Source: Amycolatopsis tolypomycina (GTDB lineage: Bacteria > Actinomycetota > Actinomycetes > Mycobacteriales > Pseudonocardiaceae). From it: 64,000 nt of DNA. The notes under the pieces are model-generated. The model did no database searches. It saw only the letters and a list, made by a program, of their open reading frames with translations, and was not told where the DNA came from. Every line of letters starts with the position of its first letter. Position 1 is the first letter of the stretch. The position numbers were made by a program, and so were the translations under genes. Shown piece by piece: positions 16,976 through 25,517 of the stretch. Location: contig NZ_FNSO01000004.1 in assembly GCF_900105945.1 (NCBI RefSeq), forward strand, positions 62,001 to 126,000, read 5' to 3'.

Positions 16976-17006
16976 CGAAGGCCCGGCGGGGGACACCGGG
17001 CCTTCG
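16976..17006. terminator. Hairpin terminator after the SH3-like secreted protein gene
   Basis: An 11-bp stem (CGAAGGCCCGG / CCGGGCCTTCG) with a 9-base loop lies 40 bases downstream of the minus-strand gene that ends at 17047. Confidence 0.65.
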
Positions 17007-17046
17007 CTGTTGTCGCGGGTGAGGGCAGTCAACCACGCGACGGTTT

Positions 17047-18270
17047 TCAGCAGTGCGGGGCGACCGGCTTGTCGGAACCCGTCTGCAGGTAGGTGTCGGA
17101 CACGTAGTGGCCGGGGCCGATCCGGTCCCAGATGTTGCTGGTGCCGAACTTGCCGGTGACCGTGTCGCCCTCGACGTAGCATTCGATGTTGACCCGGGCG
17201 TAGTTCGCCGCGAGGCCCTTGATGGCGGCCGTGGTGCTGGCGCTCGCCCGGACGTTCATCGGGTCGCCTGCCGTGCTGACGACACCGGTCGGGCCGGAGC
17301 CGGTCCACAGGTAGGTGACGTTCACGTTGCCGTTGTCGGACATGCCGAGGCCGTCCCAGAAGACGCCGTCGGCGAGGTCGATGCCTGCCGGGTTCTGCAC
17401 CTTGTAGCCGAGGCCGCTCTTGCCGCCGTTGTAGCCGTTGTAGTAGGCGGCGTACGCCTCGGGCTGGCCCTGCGGCAGGTCCTTGAACTTGGTCCGCACC
17501 GACGACGGGTTCCAGTAGTCGTCCTGCTCGTTCCACGGGCCGACGTCCCACACCGGCGCGTACTCGCACTTGCTGCCGTCGGTGCGGCAGACGCGGACGG
17601 AGTAGGTGCCGGTGCCCTTGGGGGCCAGCCCCTTGCCGGACGGCAGCGCGACGAAGTGGTCGCGGCTGGTGATGACGTGGCCGTTGGCGGTGGTCCCGCC
17701 GATCAGGCCTTCGCGGGTGCCGTAGACCTTGTAGGTCAGTTCGGTGCCGGCGGTCAGGGCGTTGGCCTGCGGGGCGCTGTCGGCGCTGAGCGCGACGCTC
17801 TTGACCGAGGGCCGCACGCCGTCGGTGGTGCTGTGCAGGCTGATCCGCACCTGCACCTCGCTCACGGAGCTCTTCAGCGTGGTGCCCGCGGGAGTCCACT
17901 CGGTCCAGTCGTGCACGCCGGTCCGCCCGCGGACGTCGACGTCGATCGACGTGCCCTTGGGGGTGTCGGCGGTGAGTTCCGCGCTGACGCGGTTGATCGC
18001 CGAGCCGAGCTTGTGCCCGTCGGTGGTGAGGCTGCCCTCGCTGCCGGCGAACACCCGGGCGGTTCTGTGCCACGCGGCGTCGGCCAGGGTGAGCGTACCG
18101 CCCGCACCGGTGACGTTGACGTCATTGCTGTCCACAGTGGACAAGTCGGCGGACCAGTGGGTGCCGTCGGGCGCCGTGGCGGCTTGCGCGGGGGCTCCGG
18201 CCAGCGCCGTCACCGCCCCGGCGGCCAGAACCGCCGCGGTCACGCGGCCGGCTTTCATGTTCCGGATCAT
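17047..18270 (-). CDS. Secreted protein with C-terminal SH3-like domain, probable SARP target
   Basis: A 407-residue exported protein with a Sec signal (about 1-30, ending APAQAATA). The middle has no family I recognise; it contains RDHFVALPSGKGL and a VCRTDGSKCEYAPVWDVGPW region with paired Cys. The C-terminal 75 residues (TAGDPMNVRASASTTAAIKG onwards) look like a bacterial SH3 domain, and a homologous one forms the N-terminus of the small secreted protein at 22378. SH3b domains usually bind peptidoglycan. The ATG at 18270 follows AGGAGA. The promoter region has the same 11-bp-spaced repeats as the 22378 gene. It may be a hydrolase or bacteriocin-like effector; I cannot say more. Confidence 0.75.
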   Translation of the reverse strand: MIRNMKAGRVTAAVLAAGAVTALAGAPAQAATAPDGTHWSADLSTVDSNDVNVTGAGGTLTLADAAWHRTARVFAGSEGSLTTDGHKLGSAINRVSAELTADTPKGTSIDVDVRGRTGVHDWTEWTPAGTTLKSSVSEVQVRISLHSTTDGVRPSVKSVALSADSAPQANALTAGTELTYKVYGTREGLIGGTTANGHVITSRDHFVALPSGKGLAPKGTGTYSVRVCRTDGSKCEYAPVWDVGPWNEQDDYWNPSSVRTKFKDLPQGQPEAYAAYYNGYNGGKSGLGYKVQNPAGIDLADGVFWDGLGMSDNGNVNVTYLWTGSGPTGVVSTAGDPMNVRASASTTAAIKGLAANYARVNIECYVEGDTVTGKFGTSNIWDRIGPGHYVSDTYLQTGSDKPVAPHC

Positions 18271-18326
18271 CCCCGGTTCTCCTCTCGCACCTGCTGTTTC
18301 GAAGGTGCCGAAAGACTGACGGGGCG

Positions 18327-18344
18327 GCGTACATGATCCGTACA
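18327..18344 (-). promoter_or_regulatory. SARP-type direct repeat, copy 1
   Basis: On the minus strand TGTACGG (18344-18338) and TGTACGC (18333-18327) are spaced 11 bp start to start, one helical turn. Eight bases after the second repeat is CAGTCT, a possible -10. This is the classical layout of SARP-activated promoters. The same arrangement precedes the gene at 22378. Confidence 0.65.
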
Positions 18345-18371
18345 AGCAGATTGTGCGCGCGGGGGCCGAGG

Positions 18372-19310
18372 CTAAACGCCGGGCAGCAGAAGCCCCGGTG
18401 GCGGCTCCTCCCACGGGTCGAACACCGGCGGCGTGGCGTAGTCGTCGGCACCGACCTGGGACAGATCGACTTCGCCGCCGGTGAACTTCGCCCCGCGGAA
18501 GGACACTTCGCCGCCTTCGAAGGCGGCGCCCTCGAACTTGACTCGGCCGCCGCTGAACTCGGCCTTGTCGAAGGTCACCCGGGTGCCTTCGCCGAACACC
18601 GCGCCGCCGAACCAGACTTCGCCGCCGCTCACGTGCATGCCGTCGAACGAAATCCAGCCGCGGTGGAAGCGGGCCAGGCTGAACAGGAGCCGGCCGGCCG
18701 TCACCTCGATGTCCGCGAAGTCCGCGGAGCGGAGGATCACCCGGAGGAGGTTGAACTCGTGGCCCTGCCAGCTGACCGGGGCGCCCGGGCGGAGGTGGTC
18801 GCTGATCACGCTCGTGATCGAGAAGCGCACTTCGGTTTCCTCGTCGTGGTACCACGGCGAATCCAGGTCGGGCTCGTACGGCATGCGCAGGTACGCGCAC
18901 AGCACGTCGATGCACACCTGGCGCTGCTCGGCCCACTCGTCGGCGAGGCTCGCCATGGCGTACACCCCGGCGAGCCGGATGGCCGGTTTCTCGTGGCCGA
19001 TCTGGGCGCACGCGGTGGCGAAGCGTTCGTTCAGGACCTTGACGTGCTCGCGTGCCTCGGCCGACTCGCCGATGCGCTGCTTGCGGTAGGCGACGACGAG
19101 CGCCACCACCCCGCCGACGCCCGCCACGACCGACAACGCGATCTTGATGACGTTCAGCCGGGTGTCCGGGCTCGGGGCGGACGGCAGGCCCAGCGCCAGC
19201 CACAGGAGCACGGTCGCGGCCGCGAACACGCCGAGCCCGATGCAGACCACCGCGACGAGGTGTCTCCGGATCGACCACAGGCCCGTCACCTGGTTGCGGC
19301 GGGATGCCAC
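18372..19310 (-). CDS. Membrane-anchored pentapeptide-repeat-like protein
   Basis: A 312-residue protein. Two N-terminal membrane helices (roughly 15-40 and 52-75) precede a soluble region with ERFATACAQIGHEKPAIRLAGVYAM, a segment common in actinobacterial pentapeptide proteins. The last 90 residues carry irregular five-residue repeats with Phe and Gly-Gly (FGGAVFGEG, FSGGRVKFEG, FTGGEVDLS), which should form a quadrilateral beta-helix. The GTG start at 19310 is only 16 bases after the SARP gene stop, so the two are probably one operon. Its role is unknown. Confidence 0.7.
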   Translation of the reverse strand: MASRRNQVTGLWSIRRHLVAVVCIGLGVFAAATVLLWLALGLPSAPSPDTRLNVIKIALSVVAGVGGVVALVVAYRKQRIGESAEAREHVKVLNERFATACAQIGHEKPAIRLAGVYAMASLADEWAEQRQVCIDVLCAYLRMPYEPDLDSPWYHDEETEVRFSITSVISDHLRPGAPVSWQGHEFNLLRVILRSADFADIEVTAGRLLFSLARFHRGWISFDGMHVSGGEVWFGGAVFGEGTRVTFDKAEFSGGRVKFEGAAFEGGEVSFRGAKFTGGEVDLSQVGADDYATPPVFDPWEEPPPGLLLPGV

Positions 19311-19326
19311 GGCGAGCGCCCCGCGC

Positions 19327-22263
19327 TCAGGCCGACGCGATGTGCGGCCGCTGCTCCGCCACAACCGCCGCCGGCTCCTGCGGACGCGTCGACAGCTCGC
19401 GCCAGATCGCCAACGCCCGCTCCGAGTAGTCCCGCGACCGCTCCGGCTGCGACAGCGCCCGGTGCAGTTCCCCGAGCAGCTGCGAAACCTCCGCCTCCGA
19501 CCGCCGGTCGCCGTTGCGGCGGTGCACGGCGAGGGAGTTCACCAGCAGCAGCTGCGCGTGCGCGAAGTCCCCGCTGTGCAGGCACAGCTCGCCCAGGTTC
19601 TGGTTCGCGTAGCCCACGCAGTGGTCGTCGCCGAGGTCGGTGAAGATCGCGATCGCCCGGTCGACGTGCTCGCGCGCCGCCGCCAGGTTGCCCTGGTGCT
19701 GGAACAGCAGGCCCAGCCGCTTGAACGCGTGGGCCTCGCGGTGGCGGTCGCCGATCGCGGCCGACAGCTCCAGCGCGTCCGTGATCCAGCGCTTCGCCGA
19801 CGCGTAACACCCGCGCGCCATCCACACCGCGCCGGCACCGAGCCGGGCCACCGCCTCGCCGTTCGGGTCGCCGGCCTCCGCGAACAGCTCCAGCGCCTCG
19901 TGGCAGTGGTCGAGGGCCGGGCCGTCCTCGCCCTCGATGCGCAGGATCGTCGAGAGCCCGGTCAGCGCGACGGCGACGCCCTGGATGTCGTCGACCTTGT
20001 CGAACAGCTTCTTCGACTCCTCGAACGCCACCCGCGCCTCGGCGTACTCGTCCTGGTAGAGCAGGTACTGCCCGAGGTTGCGCTGGACGATCGCCTCGGC
20101 ACGGGCCGAACCCGACCGGCGGGCCGCGGCCAGGGCGACCAGGTGCGTGCTGTGCCAGTCGTCCTGCGGCCCGCGCAGGTCGAAGTACGGCGTCAGCGCC
20201 GAAGCCAGCTGCCAGGCCAGGTCGTCGAAGCCGTGCTGGGCGGCCAGCGAAACCGCCGCCACCGTGGTGCGCCGCTCGGCCGCGAACCACTCGGCCGGGT
20301 CGTCGGGCAGGACGTCGAAGGGCACCGCGGGGCGCGGCAGCTCGTCGTCGCAGTACGCGCCGAAGAAGTGCAGCGGCATCCGGCGCGCCGCCTCGAGCGC
20401 GAGGCCCAGGTAGCCCTCGAGCACCCGCCGCAGGCCGGCGCGGGTCTTCGCCGCGTCACTCCGCTCGGCGAGTTCCACCGCGTACACGCGCAGCAGGTCG
20501 TGGAGCCGGTAGCGCGGCTGGCCCGCCGAATCCGAGCCGACGAGCTCGACGAGGTGGCCGTCGACCAGCACGTCCAGCACGTCCTCGGCGTCGCGGCGGC
20601 CCAGCACGGCCGCGACCGCCCACGCCGGGAACTGGACCGGCCCGAGCAGCCCCAGCCCGCGGAACGCGGTGGCCGCCGACATCGGCAGCAGGTCGTACGA
20701 CAGCGTCACGCTCGCGCGGACGGCGAGGTCGCCGACGCGCAGCTCGTCGAGCCGGCGGCGCTCGTCGCCCAGCCGGTCGGCCAGCAGCCGCAGCGTCCAG
20801 CCCGGCCGGTGCGTCAGCTTCGCGCCGGCCACCCGGATCGCCAGGGGCAGGTGCCCGCACTGGCGCAGGATCGCCGCGGCGCTCTCCGGTTCGGCGGCCA
20901 CCCGCTCGGCGCCGACGATGCCCTGGAGCAGCCGCGCGGCTTCGGCCTCGGGCAGGAGGTCGACGTCCACCGGCTTCGCGCCGTCGAGCCCGGGCAGCCG
21001 GATCCGGCTGGTGACCAGCACCGCGCAGGCGCCTGCCCCGGGCAGCAGCGGCCGCACCTGGGCCTCGCTGCCGGCGTCGTCGAGCACGACGCACATCCGC
21101 CGCCCGGCCAGCCGCGACCGCAGCAGCGCCGACCGCTCGGCCAGCTCGCGGGGGAGACCGGCGTCCGGGATACCCAGCGTGCGCAGCAGTTCGGCGAGCA
21201 CGCTCATCGGCGCCCGCGGCGACGACGACGTGCCGGCCAGGTCGACGTGCAGCTGCCCGTCGGGGAACTCGTCGCGGACCGCGTGCGCGACCCGGACGGC
21301 GACCGCGGACTTGCCGACGCCGGGCGCGCCGGACAGCACGACCACGGCGGGTGTGCCCGAGTCCGCGCGCTCCTGCAGCAGCGTGACGACGTCGTGGATC
21401 AGCGCGTCGCGGCCGGTGAAGTCCGGCAGGTCGAGGGGGAGCTGGCAGACCGGGGCGACGTCGGCGGGGCGCCCGGGGACGGCGCTTTCCGGCACCAGGG
21501 TCGCGCGCAGCTCGCGCAGCCGGGCCCCCGGTTCGGCGTCGAGCTCCTCGCGCAGCACCCGCTCGGCCGACTCGTACGCCTCGATCGCGTCACCGGTCCG
21601 GCCCGCGGCGCGCAGCGCGACGATCAGCTGGGCCCAGAGCTCTTCGCGCAGCGGGTGCTCGGTGACCAGCCCGCGCAGCTCGGCGATGGCCTCGCCGGAG
21701 CGGCCGAGGCCGATCCGGGCCCGGAGCCGCTGTTCCTGCACCGACAGCCGCAGTTCGGCGAGCCGGGCGACGGTCGCACCCCAGCTGTGGTCGTGTGGGA
21801 GTCCTTCGAGGACTTCACCGCACCACAGGGCGTCGGCCCGGTCGAGGAGTTTGAGGGCGCTTTCGGCTTCGCCGGCGTCGAGCGCTTCCTGCGCTTGGCC
21901 GGCGAGCGCGGCGAAGGCGAGGTGGTCGAGTTCGTCCGGCGACGCGGTGAGCAGGTAACCGGACGCCCGGCTGCTGATCCGCTCGCCCAGGTCGGGGTGG
22001 ATCTCCGCGAAGCGTCTTCGCAGCGAGTGCACGTACGTGCGGATGTTCGCCGCCGCCGACCGCGGCGCCGATTCCGGCCACAGCACTTCCACCAGCACGT
22101 CGGTCGAGACGACGACGTTCGGCTGCAGGGCCAGCGCGGCCAGCAGCAGCCGGGGCTTCGGGCCGCCGAGGGCGATCACCCGCCCGGCGGCGGTGACCTC
22201 CAGCGGACCGAGGACGCGGATGGTAAGCGAGGTGGTCTCAACCTGCCCGATGAGTTCCCCCAT
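19327..22263 (-). CDS. AfsR-type SARP regulator with NB-ARC and TPR domains
   Basis: A 978-residue regulator. Residues 10-105 form an OmpR-like winged helix, 110-255 a bacterial transcriptional activation domain (SARP signature), and 290-560 an NB-ARC ATPase with P-loop GAPGVGKS and Walker B VVLDDAG. The C-terminal third is a TPR array (for example AHAFKRLGLLFQHQGNLAAA). SARPs bind direct heptamer repeats spaced 11 bp and activate secondary-metabolite or secreted-protein genes. Such repeats lie on both sides of this gene, before the two SH3-like protein genes. The ATG at 22263 is the first residue before the winged helix; no strong Shine-Dalgarno sequence is visible. Confidence 0.92.
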   Translation of the reverse strand: MGELIGQVETTSLTIRVLGPLEVTAAGRVIALGGPKPRLLLAALALQPNVVVSTDVLVEVLWPESAPRSAAANIRTYVHSLRRRFAEIHPDLGERISSRASGYLLTASPDELDHLAFAALAGQAQEALDAGEAESALKLLDRADALWCGEVLEGLPHDHSWGATVARLAELRLSVQEQRLRARIGLGRSGEAIAELRGLVTEHPLREELWAQLIVALRAAGRTGDAIEAYESAERVLREELDAEPGARLRELRATLVPESAVPGRPADVAPVCQLPLDLPDFTGRDALIHDVVTLLQERADSGTPAVVVLSGAPGVGKSAVAVRVAHAVRDEFPDGQLHVDLAGTSSSPRAPMSVLAELLRTLGIPDAGLPRELAERSALLRSRLAGRRMCVVLDDAGSEAQVRPLLPGAGACAVLVTSRIRLPGLDGAKPVDVDLLPEAEAARLLQGIVGAERVAAEPESAAAILRQCGHLPLAIRVAGAKLTHRPGWTLRLLADRLGDERRRLDELRVGDLAVRASVTLSYDLLPMSAATAFRGLGLLGPVQFPAWAVAAVLGRRDAEDVLDVLVDGHLVELVGSDSAGQPRYRLHDLLRVYAVELAERSDAAKTRAGLRRVLEGYLGLALEAARRMPLHFFGAYCDDELPRPAVPFDVLPDDPAEWFAAERRTTVAAVSLAAQHGFDDLAWQLASALTPYFDLRGPQDDWHSTHLVALAAARRSGSARAEAIVQRNLGQYLLYQDEYAEARVAFEESKKLFDKVDDIQGVAVALTGLSTILRIEGEDGPALDHCHEALELFAEAGDPNGEAVARLGAGAVWMARGCYASAKRWITDALELSAAIGDRHREAHAFKRLGLLFQHQGNLAAAREHVDRAIAIFTDLGDDHCVGYANQNLGELCLHSGDFAHAQLLLVNSLAVHRRNGDRRSEAEVSQLLGELHRALSQPERSRDYSERALAIWRELSTRPQEPAAVVAEQRPHIASA

Positions 22264-22339
22264 GTCCCGGACTCTAGGACCCGTCCGGCGCAGGGGATAG
22301 ATCCATTCGGAGTGTCTGTGCGCACACGTGCGCGCCCTT

Positions 22340-22357
22340 TGTACGGAATGTGTACGG
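22340..22357 (+). promoter_or_regulatory. SARP-type direct repeat, copy 2
   Basis: TGTACGG occurs at 22340-22346 and again at 22351-22357, spaced exactly 11 bp. GACGCT, a possible -10, begins 8 bases after the second repeat. The site sits between the SARP gene and the small SH3-like protein gene and matches the element upstream of 18270 in sequence, spacing and distance to the -10. Confidence 0.7.
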
Positions 22358-22377
22358 CGCGCGGAGACGCTGCGGCC

Positions 22378-23034
22378 ATGAAGCGATCGAAACTCCGGCG
22401 TATCGCCGGTTCCGGCCTGGTCATGGCCGCGGTCGGCGCGCTCCTGACCGGCGGCGCGATCGAGGCGTCGGCGGCGGCGAGCGGCACCGTGAAGACCGCG
22501 GGTGACCCGCTCAACGTCCGCCGGGCGCCCACCGCGAGCGCCACGGCCGTCAAGACCGTCGCCAACGGCGCCGCCGTCACCATCGACTGCCAGATCACCG
22601 GCGCGTCGGTGACCGGGACCTACGGCACGAGCACGTTGTGGGACTACGTGCCCGCGCTCGGCGGGTACATCTCGGACACCTACGTCTTCACCAACTCCGA
22701 CACGCGGATCGCGCCGGACTGCGGCGTCGGCTCGGGCAGCGGCCAGTGCGCCGACGCCTGCGCCGGCGAGGCGCAGTACCGCGCGTCCGACTCCCACTTC
22801 CTGGTCTACGACATGAAAGCCGACGGCTACTCCGCCGTGGTCGCCTACTGGCTCAAGGGCGGCGCCGGCCCGTTCTACGTCTGGAACTCCGGCGGCGAGG
22901 GCACGAAGGTCGACAAGGCCGTCTCGGTCCCGCGCGGCAGCTGGCTCTTCTACAAGGTGTGCGTCGCCAACTACACGACCGCCAAGCCGGAGCTGCTGTC
23001 CTGCAGCGACGGCATCACCGACTACGCGGCCTGA
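22378..23034 (+). CDS. Small secreted protein with N-terminal SH3-like domain
   Basis: A 218-residue exported protein. A signal peptide (to about residue 35, ending SAAA) is followed by an SH3b-like domain (TAGDPLNVRRAPTASATAVK to ISDTYVFTNSDTRIAPDC), homologous to the C-terminal domain of the protein encoded at 17047. The last 95 residues contain six or so Cys and a compact beta-rich pattern (FLVYDMKADGYSAVVAYWL). It probably binds the cell wall; a spore-coat, toxin or signalling role is possible. Divergent from the SARP gene and preceded by SARP repeats. PhoD follows after 27 bases and may be co-transcribed. Confidence 0.75.
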   Translation: MKRSKLRRIAGSGLVMAAVGALLTGGAIEASAAASGTVKTAGDPLNVRRAPTASATAVKTVANGAAVTIDCQITGASVTGTYGTSTLWDYVPALGGYISDTYVFTNSDTRIAPDCGVGSGSGQCADACAGEAQYRASDSHFLVYDMKADGYSAVVAYWLKGGAGPFYVWNSGGEGTKVDKAVSVPRGSWLFYKVCVANYTTAKPELLSCSDGITDYAA

Positions 23035-23061
23035 GGCCCGTTCCCGAGAAAGGGCTTTCCC

Positions 23062-24633
23062 ATGGGTCAGGTCAACCGGCGCAAGGTGCTCCTCGGCGGG
23101 CTCGCCGCGGTCACCGCCACCGCGGCCTCGGCGGCGCTGCCGTCGTGGGCGAACGCCCGCACCACGGCCGCCGCTCCCCCCATCCGCGATCCGTTCCAGC
23201 TCGGCATCGCCTCCGGCGACCCGCTGCCCGACAGCGTGGTGCTGTGGACGCGGCTCGCCCCCTCGCCGCTCAACCCGGACGGCTTCGGCGGCATGCCGGA
23301 CGCCACCTACGCGGTCGACTGGGAGATCGCGAACGACGAGGCGTTCAGCTCGGTCGTGCAGCGCGGTTCGGTGAACGCCGTCAGCGCGTCCGGGCACAGT
23401 GTCCACATCGAACCGACCGGGCTGCAGCCCGCCCGCGAGTACTTCTACCGGTTCAAGAGCTCCGGCTACATCTCGCCGGTCGGCCGGACGCGCACCGCGC
23501 CCGCCGCCGGGGCCGCGGTCAACCAGCTCAAGTACTGCTTCAGCTCCTGCCAGCACTGGGAGGAGGGCTACTACCACGCGTACAAGGGCATCGTGGCCGA
23601 CGACCCGGACCTGGTGCTGTTCCTCGGCGACTACATCTACGAGAAGAAGTCGGGCCGCGCCGCGCAGGAGCGCAACCCGCGCAGCCTGGCCTTCACCGAG
23701 GACGTCACCACGCTCGCGCAGTACCGCGCCCGCCACGCCCAGCACAAGACGGACGCCGACCTGCAGGCCGCGCACGCGATCGCGCCCTGGATCGTCGTGT
23801 TCGACGACCACGAGGTCATGAACAACTGGAACGGCACCACCTCGCCCGCCCCGGCCGCGCGCAAGGCCGCCGGCTTCCAGGCCTTCTACGAGAACACCCC
23901 GATCCGCTCGACGGCCAAGCCGAACGGCGCGTCGATCCAGCTGTACCGGCAGCTGATGTGGGGCAACCTGGCCCGCTTCCACATGCTCGACACGCGCCAG
24001 TACCGCAGCGCCCAGGTGCCCGACCCGTCCGGTGACGCCGGCCCGGCCTGCGCCGACATGCGCAGCACGTCCCGCAGCATCCTCGGCGCCACGGAGGAGG
24101 CGTGGCTGCTCAAGCAGTTCGAGTCGCACCCGGCGACGTGGGACTTCCTCGGCCAGCAGGTCTTCTTCGCCACGCGTGACTCCGACGGCAACAAGGCCAC
24201 CTGCGAGAGCAACGACTCCTGGCAGGGCTACGAGGCCTCCCGCAACCGGATCCAGCAGGGCTGGGTCGACCGCAAGGTCGCCAACCCGGTGGTGCTCACC
24301 GGCGACGTCCACCGGCACTGGGCCGCCGACCTGCGGCTGGACTACTTCAACCACAGCTCCCCGGTCATCGGCTCCGAGCTGGTCACGACGTCGGTGACGA
24401 GCAACAGCGACAACGCTTCGCCGCCCGACGCGACCTGGAACGCGAACAACCCGCACGTCAAGTACTGCAAGGGCGAGCGCGGCTACGTCCGCGTCACGAC
24501 CACGCCGGCGCAGACGCGGGCCGACTTCATGACGACGTCGGACACCAGCGTCTACGACCCGGCGTCGGTGGTGATCAAGGCCGACCGCAGCTACGTGATC
24601 CAGGCGGGCAAGCCGGGCCTCCAGCAGGTCTGA
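23062..24633 (+). CDS. phoD: Tat-exported PhoD-type alkaline phosphatase
   Basis: A 523-residue phosphodiesterase/alkaline phosphatase D. The N-terminus NRRKVLLGGLAAV is a twin-arginine signal, as usual for PhoD, which is exported folded with Fe and Ca. An N-terminal beta-sandwich (about 45-140) precedes the metallophosphatase domain: CFSSCQHWEEG (with the Fe-ligand Cys), LFLGDYIYE, VFDDHEVMNNW and LTGDVHRHWAADL. It releases phosphate from diesters such as teichoic acid or DNA fragments. I saw no PHO-box-like repeat directly upstream; it follows the SH3-like gene closely. Confidence 0.93.
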   Translation: MGQVNRRKVLLGGLAAVTATAASAALPSWANARTTAAAPPIRDPFQLGIASGDPLPDSVVLWTRLAPSPLNPDGFGGMPDATYAVDWEIANDEAFSSVVQRGSVNAVSASGHSVHIEPTGLQPAREYFYRFKSSGYISPVGRTRTAPAAGAAVNQLKYCFSSCQHWEEGYYHAYKGIVADDPDLVLFLGDYIYEKKSGRAAQERNPRSLAFTEDVTTLAQYRARHAQHKTDADLQAAHAIAPWIVVFDDHEVMNNWNGTTSPAPAARKAAGFQAFYENTPIRSTAKPNGASIQLYRQLMWGNLARFHMLDTRQYRSAQVPDPSGDAGPACADMRSTSRSILGATEEAWLLKQFESHPATWDFLGQQVFFATRDSDGNKATCESNDSWQGYEASRNRIQQGWVDRKVANPVVLTGDVHRHWAADLRLDYFNHSSPVIGSELVTTSVTSNSDNASPPDATWNANNPHVKYCKGERGYVRVTTTPAQTRADFMTTSDTSVYDPASVVIKADRSYVIQAGKPGLQQV

Positions 24634-24649
24634 AGCTACGCTGCGTGAC

Positions 24650-25276
24650 GTGACCGATGAACCGGGCCTGCGGGAGCGCAAGAAGCTCCGCACGCGGGCG
24701 GCGATCTCGACGGCGGCGATCGAGCTCTTCCTCGAGCGCGGGTTCGACGCCGTCGGCGTCGCCGAGGTGGCACGGGTGGCGGAGGTGTCCAAGCGGACGC
24801 TCTTCGCCTACTTCCCGACCAAGGAGGACCTCGTGCTGCACCGGTTCGCCGACCACGAGACCGACGCGGCGGACGTCGTCCGCGCCCGCCGGCCGGACCA
24901 GGGACCCCTGGCCGCGCTGCGGGAGGCCTTCCTGCGGGGGCTCGAGGAGCGGGAGCCGGTGACCGGGCTGTGCGACCTCCCCGCGGTGGTCGCGGTGTTC
25001 CGGCTGGTCACCGGCACGCCGGCGCTGGCAGCGCGGCTGGCTGAATTCACCTCCGCGGGGGAGGTGGCGCTGGCGGCCGCGCTGGCCGAGGCGGGTGTGG
25101 GCGCGCCCGACGCGAGTCTCGCCGCGGCGCAGATCGCCGCGGTCCGCCGGACGCTGGCCGGGGCCAACATGGCGGCGGTCGCGGCCGGGGTGCCCGCCGA
25201 CCGGCGTCTTCCGGCGGCCGTCGCGGCGGCCGAACGGGCGTTCACGCTGCTGTCGTCCGGAGTAGGGTTCGCCTGA
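24650..25276 (+). CDS. TetR-family transcriptional regulator
   Basis: A 208-residue regulator with the N-terminal TetR helix-turn-helix (IELFLERGFDAVGVAEVARV through SKRTLFAYFPTKEDLVL) and a C-terminal ligand domain like TetR_C (about 100-200). It starts at GTG 24650, only 16 bases after phoD, and may be read through from it. The target is unknown; there is no obvious transporter or enzyme partner next to it. Confidence 0.9.
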   Translation: MTDEPGLRERKKLRTRAAISTAAIELFLERGFDAVGVAEVARVAEVSKRTLFAYFPTKEDLVLHRFADHETDAADVVRARRPDQGPLAALREAFLRGLEEREPVTGLCDLPAVVAVFRLVTGTPALAARLAEFTSAGEVALAAALAEAGVGAPDASLAAAQIAAVRRTLAGANMAAVAAGVPADRRLPAAVAAAERAFTLLSSGVGFA

Positions 25277-25384
25277 CTCGCCGAACATGCCGGATTCACG
25301 TTGCCGTCGTGAAAAACGCACGGGGCACCCGGGCCCGGTGAAGGTAGACTCCGAGAATCCTGAATGGACCGAAGCCACGATCAC

Positions 25385-25421
25385 GGGGACCCGCGCCCGA
25401 CTGGGGGTGGCGCGGGTCCCC
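25385..25421. terminator. Hairpin terminator downstream of the TetR gene
   Basis: A perfect 13-bp stem, GGGGACCCGCGCC with GGCGCGGGTCCCC, around an 11-base loop. It sits 108 bases after the TetR stop and just before the promoter of the polygalacturonase gene, insulating the two. Confidence 0.75.
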
Positions 25422-25433
25422 GGTCCCGCGATC

Positions 25434-25463
25434 TTGACATTCCGTTGGTACCGCTCGTAATCT
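25434..25463 (+). promoter_or_regulatory. Sigma-70-type promoter of the polygalacturonase gene
   Basis: A consensus -35 TTGACA (25434-25439) is followed after 18 bases by TAATCT (25458-25463). The start point would be near 25470, leaving a leader of about 48 bases with an AAGGCGG-like ribosome binding site before GTG 25518. Confidence 0.65.
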
Positions 25464-25517
25464 GGGTGTTCCGCCGTCATGCCGAATTTTCCGATTCCAT
25501 GACAAGGCGGTTCCACG

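Noticed and set aside
22264..24792. Long open frame antisense to the SH3-like, PhoD and TetR genes, continuous with the SARP frame
   Set aside because: It is a shadow of the high GC third positions of the plus-strand genes; those genes have clear family motifs and the antisense frame has none.
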